From Scytalidium lignicola (Eukaryota > Ascomycota > Leotiomycetes), in the NCBI GenBank assembly GCA_002812745.2, contig NCSJ02000043.1:1-64000 (forward strand): a stretch of DNA of 64,000 bases, given 5' to 3'. Shown piece after piece: positions 33,301-45,200 of the stretch. Every line of letters begins with the position of its first letter. The first letter of the stretch is position 1. Made by a program: the position numbers and the translations under genes. Below the pieces are notes generated by a model that was not told the origin of the DNA, did no database searches, and saw only the letters and a list, made by a program, of their open reading frames with translations.

Positions 33301-36025
33301 ATGTACCCTTTTGGAAAATCGACCTTTATGTCGACCTATTCCCTCTCGAACCGAAAAGAGATGGCAAAGCAGAAGGAGGCTGCCATAGCAAAGGAAAGAG
33401 AAATACGGCTGACCGAGGGCCAATTGACCGGTCCTACACCTGAGTCATCGACAGAAAGCCTCGAGCCGGCCATTGATGGACCTCCTTCATCCGAACAGAT
33501 TCGTGCCTATACAGAACAAATGAAGAGGAGCTCGATATTTGGAAACAATTCTCGCACGCACACCTTGTCTTCTGGAAGCTCGTCCTTTCGATCATCTAGA
33601 GAATCGAGCATAGGCTCGGCCGAGAACCTTGCATCATCATTGTCCCGCAAGTCGTCTCACAGATCTCATAGATCGCACGCCAGCACCATGCCAGGACGAG
33701 CAGAACGTCCAGACAGCGTCCAGATTTTCGGCAAGTCTATATTCTCTCGCGGTGGACGGAAGCAGAGAAGAGGTACCACTGCGGGTCTTGATGATGATGC
33801 AAACCCATCTCTCGTTTCACCCGAAGAGACTGCCCCAGCAAAGGAACGGTACTTTGGCAAAGCAGCCTCACGACTCGACAGCATGTCCTCACGCACTCGC
33901 TCTTTTGCCCAGGACCCCACCAAAAAACGACACAACATCTCAGGACCTTACAACTTCCAACATGTTGCTCAGATACGTCAAGACCACTTACCGAATCTTG
34001 GACAGGTGGCCGCGGCCGATCCAGTCACGGAATACGCAAACCTTCGAGCCTCGCAGGCACTCACTGGTGCGGGTATGAAGAGCTATCGAAACCATGACTT
34101 ACACTTCGAGAACTTTTCATCCGTCTCCATCAATGAAGCATATAACAATGATGTGGAGCGGGGTTCTATTCTACAGAGTCCTCCACGGAAACGGAACACG
34201 CTGCGAAAGTCAACGAGCCCACCTCAGCTGGTGTATCACACAAGGTCACATGACAATCTGCGAAGGCGCACACCACCACCTCGACCGCCGAGATCCCCTC
34301 TACTTCCACCAGGCCCAATTGACTTGCCCGAACGGGTATCATCGCGAACAGGCTCTATGCTGTATGAAGCTTTTGATCAAGCGCCTGCCAACATTGAACG
34401 ACCACAGACAACCCAGGCGTTTCGGGGATCTCCGCTCCATAGCCCTCCCCCACCACTGCAGCCAGCATGGACACCACAACTGGATTATTTCTCGGAACGA
34501 CCAGTCTCTCACGCAATTACAACGCCTGGGGATGAGGCATGGCCATTGACAGCTTCTACATCGGAGACGACCTTCGGAGATCTCGCTGATGTACCAGAAG
34601 AGGAGGAGGTCATTGCGAAGAGACGATCAAGAATGTCGAGGAATTCTATTACAAGTGCTGAACTGAGGATCTCTCAATCAGTTCCTTCCCTCAGATTGAA
34701 GGCCCATGATCAATCATCAGGTCGGCCAGGGACAGCATTATCTACTATGCTGGAGGATGCACCGGAGGATAGGGTCATGGAAGCACGCCAGCCACTCTCC
34801 CCTAAATTTGCTCAGGAACAAGGTTCCTGGGAAGACGATATCGACTACATTTATGAGCACGAGGCTGAGGCTGATTGCGATTTTCAANTGGGAGCGCACT
34901 TCGGTCGGAAACGATTCGAGCAACAATACCACTGTCGAGGCACGATCTCGCGAAACGTCCCCATTTGCTGGGCAGGTGTTGGAGGAAGGTATGGATTTTC
35001 ATCTTCATGATGAGCGTCAAATCCAACCGGGACGCTTTCGTCCATCCCTGTTGGTCCCAGCTCCGTATGACATTCCAGAGCTCTCTCCCATGTCAAATAA
35101 TTCTGTTGCGGAATCTGACCCTCGCACACCAGCAAACCTCCTTAGACCCACGCACCTCAGAAATACGTCTCATGCATCATCGTTTAAGGAGTCTCATGGC
35201 TTCACTCTAAGCCCGACTCTTCTCATTCCAAACGACTTTTCTGCCCAAATGGATCAAGAAGCGCTCTACGACGAGCTGATGGCTCAGCATGATATGAACA
35301 AATCAACCTCCGCCTCAATCTTCCAACAAGACTCATACCAAGCTGTTTCGCCGATCGAGGAGACACTCTCTAGTACTGCATCTTTTAGATCTAGCGATTT
35401 CTCACGCGGTTCAGCCAGAAGCAGCTCCAGCACACGCTTCTCAAACATGAACCTTCGAGGAAGTCAAGATTCTGGGTACATGCAGAGCAGAGTTGCTAGC
35501 CTGGGTCAGGAACATCGTTCCTTCGGATCCTCATCCTCGCTACCGGACTTGATCCCTTCTTCCATCCGCAGATCTGATGTGGATCTGCCATCGCGATTGG
35601 CGGAGCTAAATGTCTCTGGAGATGAAACTGAGCAAGAAGAGGCAGTTGAACAATCAGATGTCCAAAGCTCCACTCCTGGACCAGCAACAACAATTACGCG
35701 CAAGAGAGTTCCGACGATGGAGAGCCCGCCTTCGCGAAAGGGCATCAATCACTTTGTGCCACCACCAATTCCCATGAGCCCCGTTGATAACAACTCAAAC
35801 CTCAGCCCTGTGGCGGAAGGTTATGTGGATACTGTAGCAAAGGATGCATCAATTATAGGTGGTGGTAATGGAAACGCTCCTTCTCACGGAAGGAATGTAT
35901 CGGTTCCTCTTCTCTCTTCCCCAAACAAAGAGTTTAAGGGCCGAGCAAGGGCATCTAGTTCCGCAGCTGCAACTAGAATCGCGGAGAAGAGGAGAGGAAG
36001 CTATATGCTCTTCCCACAGATTTAG
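33301..36025 (+). CDS. CRIB-domain protein, candidate Cdc42/Rac effector
   Basis: Single-exon gene of about 907 residues once the N at 34888 is dropped. Before the N the frame reads EADCDFQ and after it WERTSVGND, so the N is a surplus position. Around residue 211-226 lies ISGPYNFQHVAQI, a CRIB-like motif of the ISxPxxFxHxxH kind that binds GTP-loaded Cdc42/Rac, although the final His is replaced. The rest is Ser/Pro/Arg-rich and probably disordered, with PPPRPPRSPLLPPGP as a possible SH3 ligand and ending in RRGSYMLFPQI. No catalytic domain is visible. Ns in the 3' region (36119, 36222, 36249, 36262) follow the same homopolymer pattern. ATG at 33301 is taken as start; the one at 33328 is an alternative. 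Role in polarity is inferred from CRIB alone. Confidence 0.8.
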
Positions 36026-37076
36026 AGGGATGGCCCCTTTTTGCCACAATATCAGTGGCAGATCAGCAGTTTTAGAAGTTGAAGTGGATGACTATATGAT
36101 AACTTTACGACTCTTTTCNTTTTTTTCCTCTTCTTTTCTTCACACGGGCCTTTCTTCGTGTCTTTGGACATGTAACTTCGGGGCTGTTGTACTACTATTC
36201 TTACAATCGCTTCCCGAATGANTTTTTGTATATGCATGAGCGGTGCTCNGGGGGATTTAANTTTTTCTGTCATTTATACTTTTCTTTTGTTCCTTCACTC
36301 TCTCTCTCTCTAGATCGGGTTTACTTTGGAAGGAGAATGAGAAAGGGATTGGCTTTTGGCATTTGCTATTGTGATGATATGGGACCACCAAAAGTTTTCA
36401 TTGAAAATGTAAAAAGGATTTGGTTTTTTTTATGATCTTTTGTGAGCTTTTTTAGAGCTAGTGGGGAGGTGGTTGAATGTGCGTATGTGTTGGAATTACT
36501 ATTTTAGATTAGGGTGGTAGAGGGAGGAAATTTCCAGACTACAGAGAAGGGAACAGAGCAGATACACATGCTTGATTATGTAGCCCCTGGTAGTTTAGTC
36601 ACTGGAGGATGATGGACACAATTGACTTGACTTGTTTGTTTTGTTACTTAGGCTTGTGGGGGGGAAGGTGAGTGGTGGTGTGATGGTGGTTGTTTTTGTG
36701 TTGTAGACTACGATGGGTAGATTTTTGGTCCTGGTTGTGGATGGCGCAATGGAAGAGGATAGAGAAAGAGTTTTCNAAAAAAAAATATCAAAAATAAAAA
36801 TTTCATCAATCGTGCTTCCAGATGCCATTTTGCCTTTCGTGTTTATCTATTGATTCCTATTGAAGGCTTCTACTACTAACTATTAAGATTAGACGCTAAG
36901 TTATCTACGTTATGATTATTAACACTCCTCATGAAAGTCCTACTAACTATCTCTATATTATCTAACTCTCTTTAAATGTAAATGTATCATTAGCATTCAA
37001 ATCTTCCCCTTTCTCTTCCCCCAGAAAACCACAAAAAGCATACACAACCCCGATCGATCGATCATTAATCAGATTA
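36026..37076. other. convergent intergenic region
   Basis: 1.05 kb between the 3' ends of the CRIB gene and the acetyltransferase gene. T-rich on the left with several Ns (36119, 36222, 36249, 36262, about 36776). No gene seen. Confidence 0.5.
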
Positions 37077-38746
37077 TTACAGTACACCCCCAGCAGAGAT
37101 CTTCTCCCCCTCCCCAATACAAACCAACATCCTCTCCAGCCTCTTCATGACATCCTGCACAAGCTCCTCGTCTAGTACTCCATCCTGCCAGGTAATCCCA
37201 ATAGCCAACGGCCCGTCGATAACACTCGCGACGGCAAGATTAAGAGCCTCGCCGGTTACGGATGCGCACTGGGTGAAGATATCTCTTGAGATGGTCCATG
37301 CGGGGTTGTCATTACTCTCCTCGTTCTTCCCTGTTAGTTCTCCTTCTGCTGGTGACGATGCTGCTGCTGATGCCGAGAATGGCGCAGGAAAAGATGTCAG
37401 CGGCTTCAACACCCCGACATTAGAAACCTCAAAGGTACTCTTCCGCGGCAGTCCTACCTCCGCAGAGTAGAACTTGTGCCAATCGCTCACGTAGCTTAGG
37501 ACTCCGATCAGGTTGTCCTTGGGTATGGTGGCGAGATCGGCGGAGAGGTTGGATTTCAAGGTGGAGGCTATGGTCCAGATTTGGGAATCGAGGTCATTTG
37601 AGGGAGTGGAATTAGGACTGGAACTAGAGTTAGAAGTGGAGTTGGGGTTGGGATTTGTGGATGCTTTGCGGAGAGCAGAGATGGTTTCTTCTTCGTAGTG
37701 GCTCGGGTGGTTGCAGACTTGCACTGTGATTTCGGTCCTGGGCGTCTTGGACCAGGGACGGAGGGAGTAGGGTATTGCTGTCTTGATTGCTTGCGGTGAG
37801 GGGAGGAGTGCGGCGAGGGATGCGAGTGTTAGTGCGTGTATAAGGCATGTTAGAGTTGTGTGGTGCTTGCGGCATTGGTTGAGGATAGGAGAAAGTAGCG
37901 GTGCTGGGATGGTGAGGAGGCGGGCGTGGACTTTATAGGATTCGATGCCTTCGAAGGTTACTTTTCCGCCGGTCCACGGCGCGGGACGTCTATCGGGAAA
38001 AAGCCAGGATGGACGGAAGGCGTCCCACATTTTGGAGATTAGGTAGGCATAGGAGGTTGTGAAGGAGATGTGGTCTTCGACAGATGGAAGGAGGGTGAGT
38101 GATTCTGGGATGGTGACTATGGGATTGTGTGTGCTGATGCTATTTTGGAGGTCGTTGGTAACGGCGTTGAGTGCTGGGAGGAAGGAGAGGTGGAATGCTA
38201 CTCCGCTCATGCCGTCGCCTATACCATGGTGATAGAAGAATGCTACGTCTAGGACTTTCTTGCCCTCATCAAGAACAGCCTTTGCTGGTTGGAATATAAC
38301 GATTTTCCAAGGTGGTAGACGCTCGATCTCAGGCCACAGCTGAGAGTGTTGTTTTGCAAGGAGATTCATCAAAGCTCCATCGTATTCTTTTGGGGTAATA
38401 GCTTGGATTTTCTCATACTCGATACGTTTCCTCACGTCAATCTCATCCAAACGGGCGAATGCAGGTGACTTGGTGTCTTCACCGAGGATGCCGCAGCAGA
38501 GGTTTGGGTGACGGAGAATCACCTTGGCAAGTGCTGCCTCAAGAATTGTTGGTAAAGAATTTTCATCATTAAGAGCGGATATAGGTATAGAGTACGTCGC
38601 AGTGTTAGCCACGGATCTGTAGAATCCCAAGCTGTGTCTTGACGTTGACGCCTTCTCTCTGTGAAATCGTTGCGTGAGTTTTTCTGATCAATTGGCCCTT
38701 AGAAATTCACTTACAAGTGGCCGACGGGCCTTAATATATTCACCAT
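37077..38746 (-). CDS. alcohol acetyltransferase (AATase family)
   Basis: Predicted acetyl-CoA-dependent O-acetyltransferase of the ATF1/ATF2 family (PF07247 type), which makes acetate esters or acetylates sterols in yeast. Exon 1 is 38746-38715 (MVNILRPVGH) and exon 2 is 38658-37077, giving 537 residues. The short first exon is chosen because exon 2 has no ATG upstream of HSLGFYRS and the splice GTAAGT to CACAG yields LRPVGHLEKASTSRHSLGFY, matching the usual start of these enzymes. The active-site motif HHGIGDG lies at about residues 154-160 (catalytic His155, Asp159). Near the C-terminus SNVGVL resembles the structural motif of the superfamily. A low-complexity Asn/Ser insert sits near residue 355. 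It is divergent from the LDAH gene with a 476-base shared promoter region. Confidence 0.9.
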
Positions 38747-39222
38747 CTTGGGCAATTGTTTTCAACAATCTTATGTTCACCCTGAAAACTCACAAGAAAC
38801 TTCGTGAGATGTGTGGATTGCTTTTAAATGTTTATTATGACAAGCGTTCGGAGTTTCAGCGCCGCAGAAAATCACGCACGTAGGCAGCAACGTACAGTAC
38901 AAGCTCTTAGGGCTCGGTCTAATGCAGGAACAAAACGCCTTCCCTGTACCGGCATTATCTACTCTGTCATGGTTTGTCCATAATTTTTTTATAATTGAGT
39001 CTATTGATACTTCGTGTCATTGCTGTGTGCAGCTGCTCGAGAATTGGTTGTAAGTGAATGAGGGTGACAACGCACTGCTTTCAGCTGCAGCATCGAACAA
39101 GACACCTCGGCAGCTCGGGAACCGATTCCAAAAGATATGGCAAACTGACTTCGGGATCACCACAACCTCGACATCTCTTGATTATTTCCTTTTTGCTTTT
39201 GGGACGAGTTCCTTAACATCCA
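38747..39222. promoter_or_regulatory. shared promoter region, AATase / LDAH
   Basis: 476 bases between divergent start codons. Contains a GTACAGTAC element at about 38891-38899. No clear TATA box on either side. Confidence 0.5.
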
Positions 39223-40391
39223 ATGGTTTCCGAAATCTCATTCTCTCCACCAATTGAGCACCCTGAAGCCAAACATAATCTCATATATTTCCTCTCTGGA
39301 AACCCGGGTTGCGTCTCCTACTACAAAACGTTTCTAGGGACCTTGCATCAATTGCTCTCTCAATCACATTCAGAGGAAGAAGCGTCTAATATTTTTTACA
39401 TCTACGGTCGTAACCTTGCTGGCTTCGAAGTAGACGATGATGAAGCAACGGCGGGAAGAACCTCTCCATGTGGCTTGGAAGAGCAGATAGAGTTATCCAT
39501 GCAATGTCTGAGAGATCAGCGCATCCCAAGTGGTCCAAGAAAAGGCGAAGCCTATGATAGTGTGATTTTCCTTGCTCATTCACTTGGCTGTTATATGTCT
39601 CTTGAAATTCTACACCGACTCAGAAAATCATCATCTCCTGTTATTTCAGTATCTGGTGGGATTCTCATGTTCCCCACGGTCATGCACCTTGCACACAGCC
39701 CTAGCGGTGTTAAAGTCTCAAGGTCTTTAGCCCGAATTCCAGAGTTTCCAAGCTTAATGGCCGGGATAGCGAATGGTTTGCTATTGCCAGTGCCTGATTG
39801 GGTTCTCAATCGGTTGATTCGTTTTGTTACGCATATGCCAGATGACGCTATCGAGGTTACGAGGAAGTTTTTAAGAAGCAAAATGGGGGTCTGGGAGGCT
39901 TTGTGAGCGTCTTGTAACTGCATGATGTTCTATTGACTGACATAACCGTGATGACTAGACATTTACTTAGAGATGAGCTCAAGATGATCACAGAGGACAA
40001 ATGGGATGATGATATCTGGGGCATTGAGCATGTGGATAAAAATGAGAAGGCTACTGTGCCTAAATTGTTCTTCTACTTTGGACACAATGTAAGTTTCCTC
40101 TTTGGGCCATTGTGCTGAGGTCTATTACTCAAGCCCAGCAGGATCACTGGGTGGCAAATAATACAAGAGATGCTATAATAGCTGCAAGAGGACAGTCGGA
40201 TGAAGACGACAAATCATCCAGACCAGTGATGATGATTGATGAGGATGGAATCGAGCATTCATTTTGCATTTGTAAGTTGCATTAAAGATCAAATATATAG
40301 CGTTCTAACCGGAACTATAGGGCATAGTGAGACTATGGCCGAGAAGGTCAAAGTGTGGATTGATGATATTATTGAATCTAAGAATAGCTAG
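39223..40391 (+). CDS. lipid droplet-associated hydrolase (LDAH/DUF2305 alpha/beta hydrolase)
   Basis: Alpha/beta hydrolase of the LDAH family (PF10230 type), found on lipid droplets in animals and yeast. Exons 39223-39902, 39959-40088, 40142-40271 and 40321-40391 give 336 residues. The family signature IYFLSGNPGCVSYY opens the domain. The nucleophile elbow is AHSLG with Ser120. LLPVPDWVL resembles the hydrophobic hairpin that anchors these proteins to droplets. The likely catalytic His is in FCIWHSE near the end, carried by the last short exon. All phases fit. An acceptor three bases earlier at intron 2 would add one Gln. Substrate in fungi is uncertain. Confidence 0.9.
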
Positions 40392-41007
40392 ATAGACTAG
40401 ACCTGAGATGAACTATTCAGAGAAAGATTCAATTGCCAATAGCCATATGTCGATCGGCTGATTCCTTCTGTGCCTTCCTTCAAGGCTCAAGGGGTTGACT
40501 TAAAAGCAAGCTCTGGTATAGAGTGCAGACATAAGAACACCCATCCGAATATCTGATTTAGTGAACCGGATTTCTGATACCCTTGATCTTTTCTCGCTTT
40601 AAACTTCTCAGTTTAACTATTGCTATGCTCGTGATCGTGACAGTTAGGTAGTCACAAAATGCCCTCACATAACAGAATCCACAATGATAAATATGTTGGC
40701 GTGCATTATTCCTCTTCACAATCCGGGGCAAAAAAAGATCATGTCTCAGATTTAAGCAAGAAAAGATGAAATGTTGATGTGGACATCATACCGTCATCCC
40801 ATCACGTGAATGGCGTCACTGCTACCGGACTTCTCGTCCCACTCCCCCTGCGCGCCCGCTGAGAAGAACTTGGATTGGCAATGTAGAGTAATATAAACAG
40901 CTGCAATCCTCCCTCCACAGTTCCTGGCCAACTGAATTAACATCCAAATCTTATATCTATCTCCAATATCCGCAAGAAAGAAGAAAAAGAAAGAGAAAAT
41001 TGCAAAC
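40392..41007. other. intergenic between LDAH and promethin-like gene
   Basis: 616 bases. A TATA-like AATATAAAC at about 40890-40898 lies 110 bases before the next start. Nothing else seen. Confidence 0.5.
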
Positions 41008-41661
41008 ATGGTAGTCGCTGAAGCGCGTCAGGCCGCCTGCAACATGTTCAACCGCGCGCAACGTCTCCTCGACCGTGTCGTCACACCCGAGACTCGCGGG
41101 CAGTTCTACAGCAACATCAGCGCATTTGCGAACGAACACCCATTCCTAGCCGTACGTGTTTTCAAATTTCCAAATTCCTGTAATTTTTGTTTTCAATATC
41201 ACAAAACCCCCTAAAAGAAGACTTTATTGAAAAAGAAGAAAAAAAAACTCCCACAATATTGCTATAAATATCACTTATTTCCCTCCCCCCGCTAACAGTT
41301 CACACCCCGCTAGACCTTCATCGCATTCCAACTCCTCCTCTCCTTCACCCCTCTCGCGCTCTTCGCCGCCTTCGTCACTGGAACCCTACTCTTCTCCATC
41401 TTCACCGCCATCATCTTCACTCTTTTCTGGACCGGCGTCGCGGTATTGGTCTTAATCCCCGTCCTCTTCATCACTGTGCCAATCGGTGTTTTCCTCTGGG
41501 TATCGGCCACCACGTCGTTCTTGGCCGCTAGATGGCTGTATAATGTGTTGCCGTTTGTGGTGAGGGAAGAGAGGGATGGGAAAGGGATTGCGATTGTGAA
41601 GGAGGACAAGCGCGGCGCGACGACGTTCGGGAATGGGTATCAGGACGGGAAGACTCAGTAA
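41008..41661 (+). CDS. promethin/LDAF1-like lipid droplet membrane protein
   Basis: Exons 41008-41151 and 41314-41661 give 163 residues. The first 48 residues form a hydrophilic amphipathic region (NMFNRAQRLLDRVVTPETRG). About 80 residues of almost unbroken hydrophobic sequence follow (IAFQLLLSFTPLALFAAF, LLFSIFTAIIFTLFW, VLVLIPVLFITVPIGVFLWV), ending in ARWLYNVL and a short charged tail. This layout and the RLLDRVV...R...HPFLA lead-in match fungal members of the promethin/LDAF1 family, relatives of yeast Ldo16/Osw5 that work with seipin at droplet birth sites. The family call is from overall pattern, not a profile search. The LDAH gene lies 616 bases upstream on the same strand. Confidence 0.7.
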
Positions 41662-42266
41662 GGAACAGCGCCTGAATTTTCTCTGCCGTGCGCGGATGTG
41701 CTCAGGAGGTGATGGGAAGAGGCTATGGACTCAAGGCGTAAATGGGATATGTATAGGGCCAGGACTTAGGTTTCGGATGGTCAATAATTAGATCTATGGA
41801 AGTAAGAATATAAGGGTTCGGAGGATGGGATGTGGGAAATGGCGTACAATTGGACATTTAACACTCAGCTACTAGGCTGACACTGCAGTAATACTTAATG
41901 GTTCAATTCTTTCTTTACCGGGCTATCTATTAGAATACAATCTAGGCTCTTAAAAGCACCCACACCGTGCTTTGCAGTCAGTGAGATACTTAATGCCCAT
42001 TCGTTTTTCACCAAATAATTCCTCCCCCTTGCTCAACGCCAGGTAAAATTGAAAGAAGAAAGNAAAAAAAGAAATCCCAACTCATACAATAGCACAAGTG
42101 ACGAGCACTGTCGACAAATCTTAATGTCAGAACGTCAAAACGAAAACCCGACCAGACATGCAAACCCCTGGCCCTTTCCCAGAACACCGCAGTTTAGAAC
42201 GTCAGTCATAATTGTGATGTATCCATTGAGAGAAAAGATCATCGTTGGCTGAACCAATACCTCAGA
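41662..42266. other. convergent intergenic region
   Basis: 605 bases between the 3' ends of the promethin-like and SNF2 genes. An N at about 42063 lies before a run of A. No gene seen. Confidence 0.5.
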
Positions 42267-45200
42267 TTAATCCTCGTCATCACTCTGAACACCACTACTT
42301 CCGCCGTTGGCATAGTTATTAGGGTTATTGAAAGTTAGTTTGACCTTCCCGCTGGAGCCGCTCATTGGTAGCGGGGTTCCTGCACTTGTAGTATTAGCAG
42401 TGGAACCACCGTTGCGGGAAGAGTCGTCCAAGTCGCCAAGCTCGGGATGTTCGTTGATCTCATCACGGATCTTAGACGCAAGAGCAGCCTGGAGAAAGGT
42501 AGGTTAGTACAATATTCCATATAACACAAGCTTCATCAGATCTTCTAAAACTCACCTCAATTGCGCAAGCATCCTCATAAATCAAGCTACCATCCTCGTT
42601 AAATGTCTTTGCATTGTCGCAAAGCAACTGAACGTCCCGTCTTAAGTCATTAACGCTATTGTATTCTTCCTTCTTGATCTTCTTCTCGATCATCTTCATT
42701 GAAATCGGCTCCTTAATCATGACATAATACTGAGGGTAATCTCTCTTGGAAGGCAGTGCAACAAAAGGAGGGATAACGAGTCGTTTTTCAGCCGGTTCAT
42801 CATTATTATCCTCGTCGTCAGATTCGTCATCAGAATTAGATTCAAGAGCCATCAAGCCGTCGAAAATGTTCTTCAGACTGGTCTGCAGAACTGCTCTCTG
42901 TTTAAGGGTGAGACCTTCAGTTACCAATGGCTTGGCCCGAACAGTTGAGACCCGTTTCCGCTTAGCAGGAGGTTCATCATCAACATCGTCGGCCTTCCGC
43001 TTATCACCTTTGCCACCCTTACGGCCTCGTCCTTTCTTTGGAGTTGGTTCTGGCTCTTCGGTACTGTCGCGGCTTCCAACAGGGGATCCATCTGCAGATT
43101 GTGCACCTTGTCCGAGTCTCTTGAGTCTGTTAAGTTCCCGACGCTCTTTCCGAGCGGCTTTTCGTGCTGCTGCAGCTTCTGGTGAATCTTCGTCGTCATC
43201 AACAGCATTAAGCCATTGCTCCTCAGTAAGTCCATCATCATACTTGACACGCGTACGCTCACGAGCACCACGACCTTGGATCTGCTCAGGTTCATCTGAA
43301 ATAGGGTTTCCATCAGACATGTAAATCTCTGGGAGCTCACTCTCCACCATCAGACGCGGTACGTGTTTAGTACCAGGAATAGTACCATAGGTGGGATCTC
43401 TAGCTCTCTCTGCATCGAGATCCCGGAAGACAGTTAATTCTCCATCGTTACGGGCCAAGATTAAATTGAGATCCTCATCATCCATTTCTTCCTGTTCCAT
43501 TGCCTCTGCGGCCTCTGCAGTTTCTAACATCACTCGAAGCATAGCATCTCGATCTGTTTCCGAGGACTTGTTATCGAATCGACCAGCCTGAATAACTTTA
43601 CCATCCATATCAAGCTTAAACTTGGCACGTTCCAAAATCTTCTCCTCAACTGAAGTTGAGCTGATAAGACGCAAGATTCGGACTTCATTCTTCTGACCAA
43701 TACGATGAGCACGATCCTGAGCCTGCAAATCCTGATGCGGATTCCAGTCAGAGTCATAGATAATAACGGTATCGGCTGTCTGAAGATTCAATCCGAGACC
43801 TCCTGCACGTGTGGAGAGCAAGAACATGAAATATGGAGAGTCAGGGCGATTGAACTCTCGAAGAAGTTCGGAACGATCATCTGACTTCGTCGTACCATCC
43901 AGACGTAGATACTGTATTCCACGGTATCGCAAAAAGTCTTCCATAATATCCATAATGGCAGTCATTTGGAAGAACATCAAAACTCTGTGGCCGGTCGCTT
44001 GGTACTTGGGCAAAATACGGTCGAGTAGTTCAAACTTGCCAGCTGTTCGCCACAGAAGATCGTTGCTTGTATTCGTTGGATTCATCTGGTTCTCGACCTC
44101 GTCAAACACGAATGGATGGTTACACAACTTCCGCAGTTGCATAATCATGTTGCTCAAACCACGAGCGCCAGTCTTTCCACCCTTTCCATCGCTGACAACA
44201 AGCTTGTTGTGTGTAACCATTTGCTTGTACAAGCGGGCTTGAAGCGCTGAAAACTTGNCACTTGATGACCTTTTCAGTCTTGTCTGGAAGATCCTTCTCG
44301 ACATCCTTCTTGAGACGACGAAGCAAGAAAGGCCGGAGCACCTTATGCAGACGACGGATGACGAGAATTTGTTCTTCTTCCGTCAACTCCATCTTATCTT
44401 GACCACCAGTATTGGCAAAAGGAGTATTAAACCATTCGTCAAAAGACTTCACGGACTTGAAGATTGTTGGTAGTACGAAGTTAAGGAGTGCCCACAACTC
44501 AGGAAGGTTGTTCTGCAAAGGCGTACCAGTGAGAATAAGACGGTATCGAGTACTGTAGTACTGGGTGAGAGTAGCACTGAGCTTGGACGAAGCGTTCTTC
44601 ATACGATGACCTTCATCGATAATCATGTGGATCCACTTGATCTTACTCAAAACAGGTCTGTCTTTGATGATGTATTCGTAAGTAGTCAAAAGAACCTGGA
44701 AATTACCGTAACGGATCTGTTGTTGCTGCTGCTTTCGAGCATTTGGTGGACCTTTGTACACAACCCGAGCAATAGATGGTGCCCACTTCTCGAATTCGAG
44801 GTTCCAGTTAGTTAATGTACTCAATGGTACAATAACAAGGAATGGTCCAGGTTGCTTCTTAGCCTCAATGAGGTATGTAATTAAACTGATGGTCTGAATG
44901 GTCTTACCAAGACCCATCTCATCTGCTAGGATACCATTGAGATTATTATTGTATAGTGATATCATCCATTGGAGACCCTTCAGTTGATATTCTTTCAGAG
45001 TACCACCAACTAGAATATTTGGCTGGGCTGAGACCTCTTCTTTAATACGATGAGCCACTGCATAGTAGTCAATCTTGCGAGTATTCTCTTCGTCCTCCTC
45101 CTCCTCATCGTCTGATTCCTCTCTCGTGAATTCACCAGAATCATCACCGTAACGCTCAGCAGCCTTTCGCTGTTGTTCCTTAACAGAGGCAGCGAGTTGT

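Noticed and set aside
37077..38630. Acetyltransferase start at 38630
   Set aside because: That position is TTG, not ATG. A short upstream exon at 38746-38715 gives a proper start and the expected LRPVGHL sequence.
42746..43324. 192-codon frame opposite SNF2
   Set aside because: Antisense shadow of the charged linker of the remodeller.
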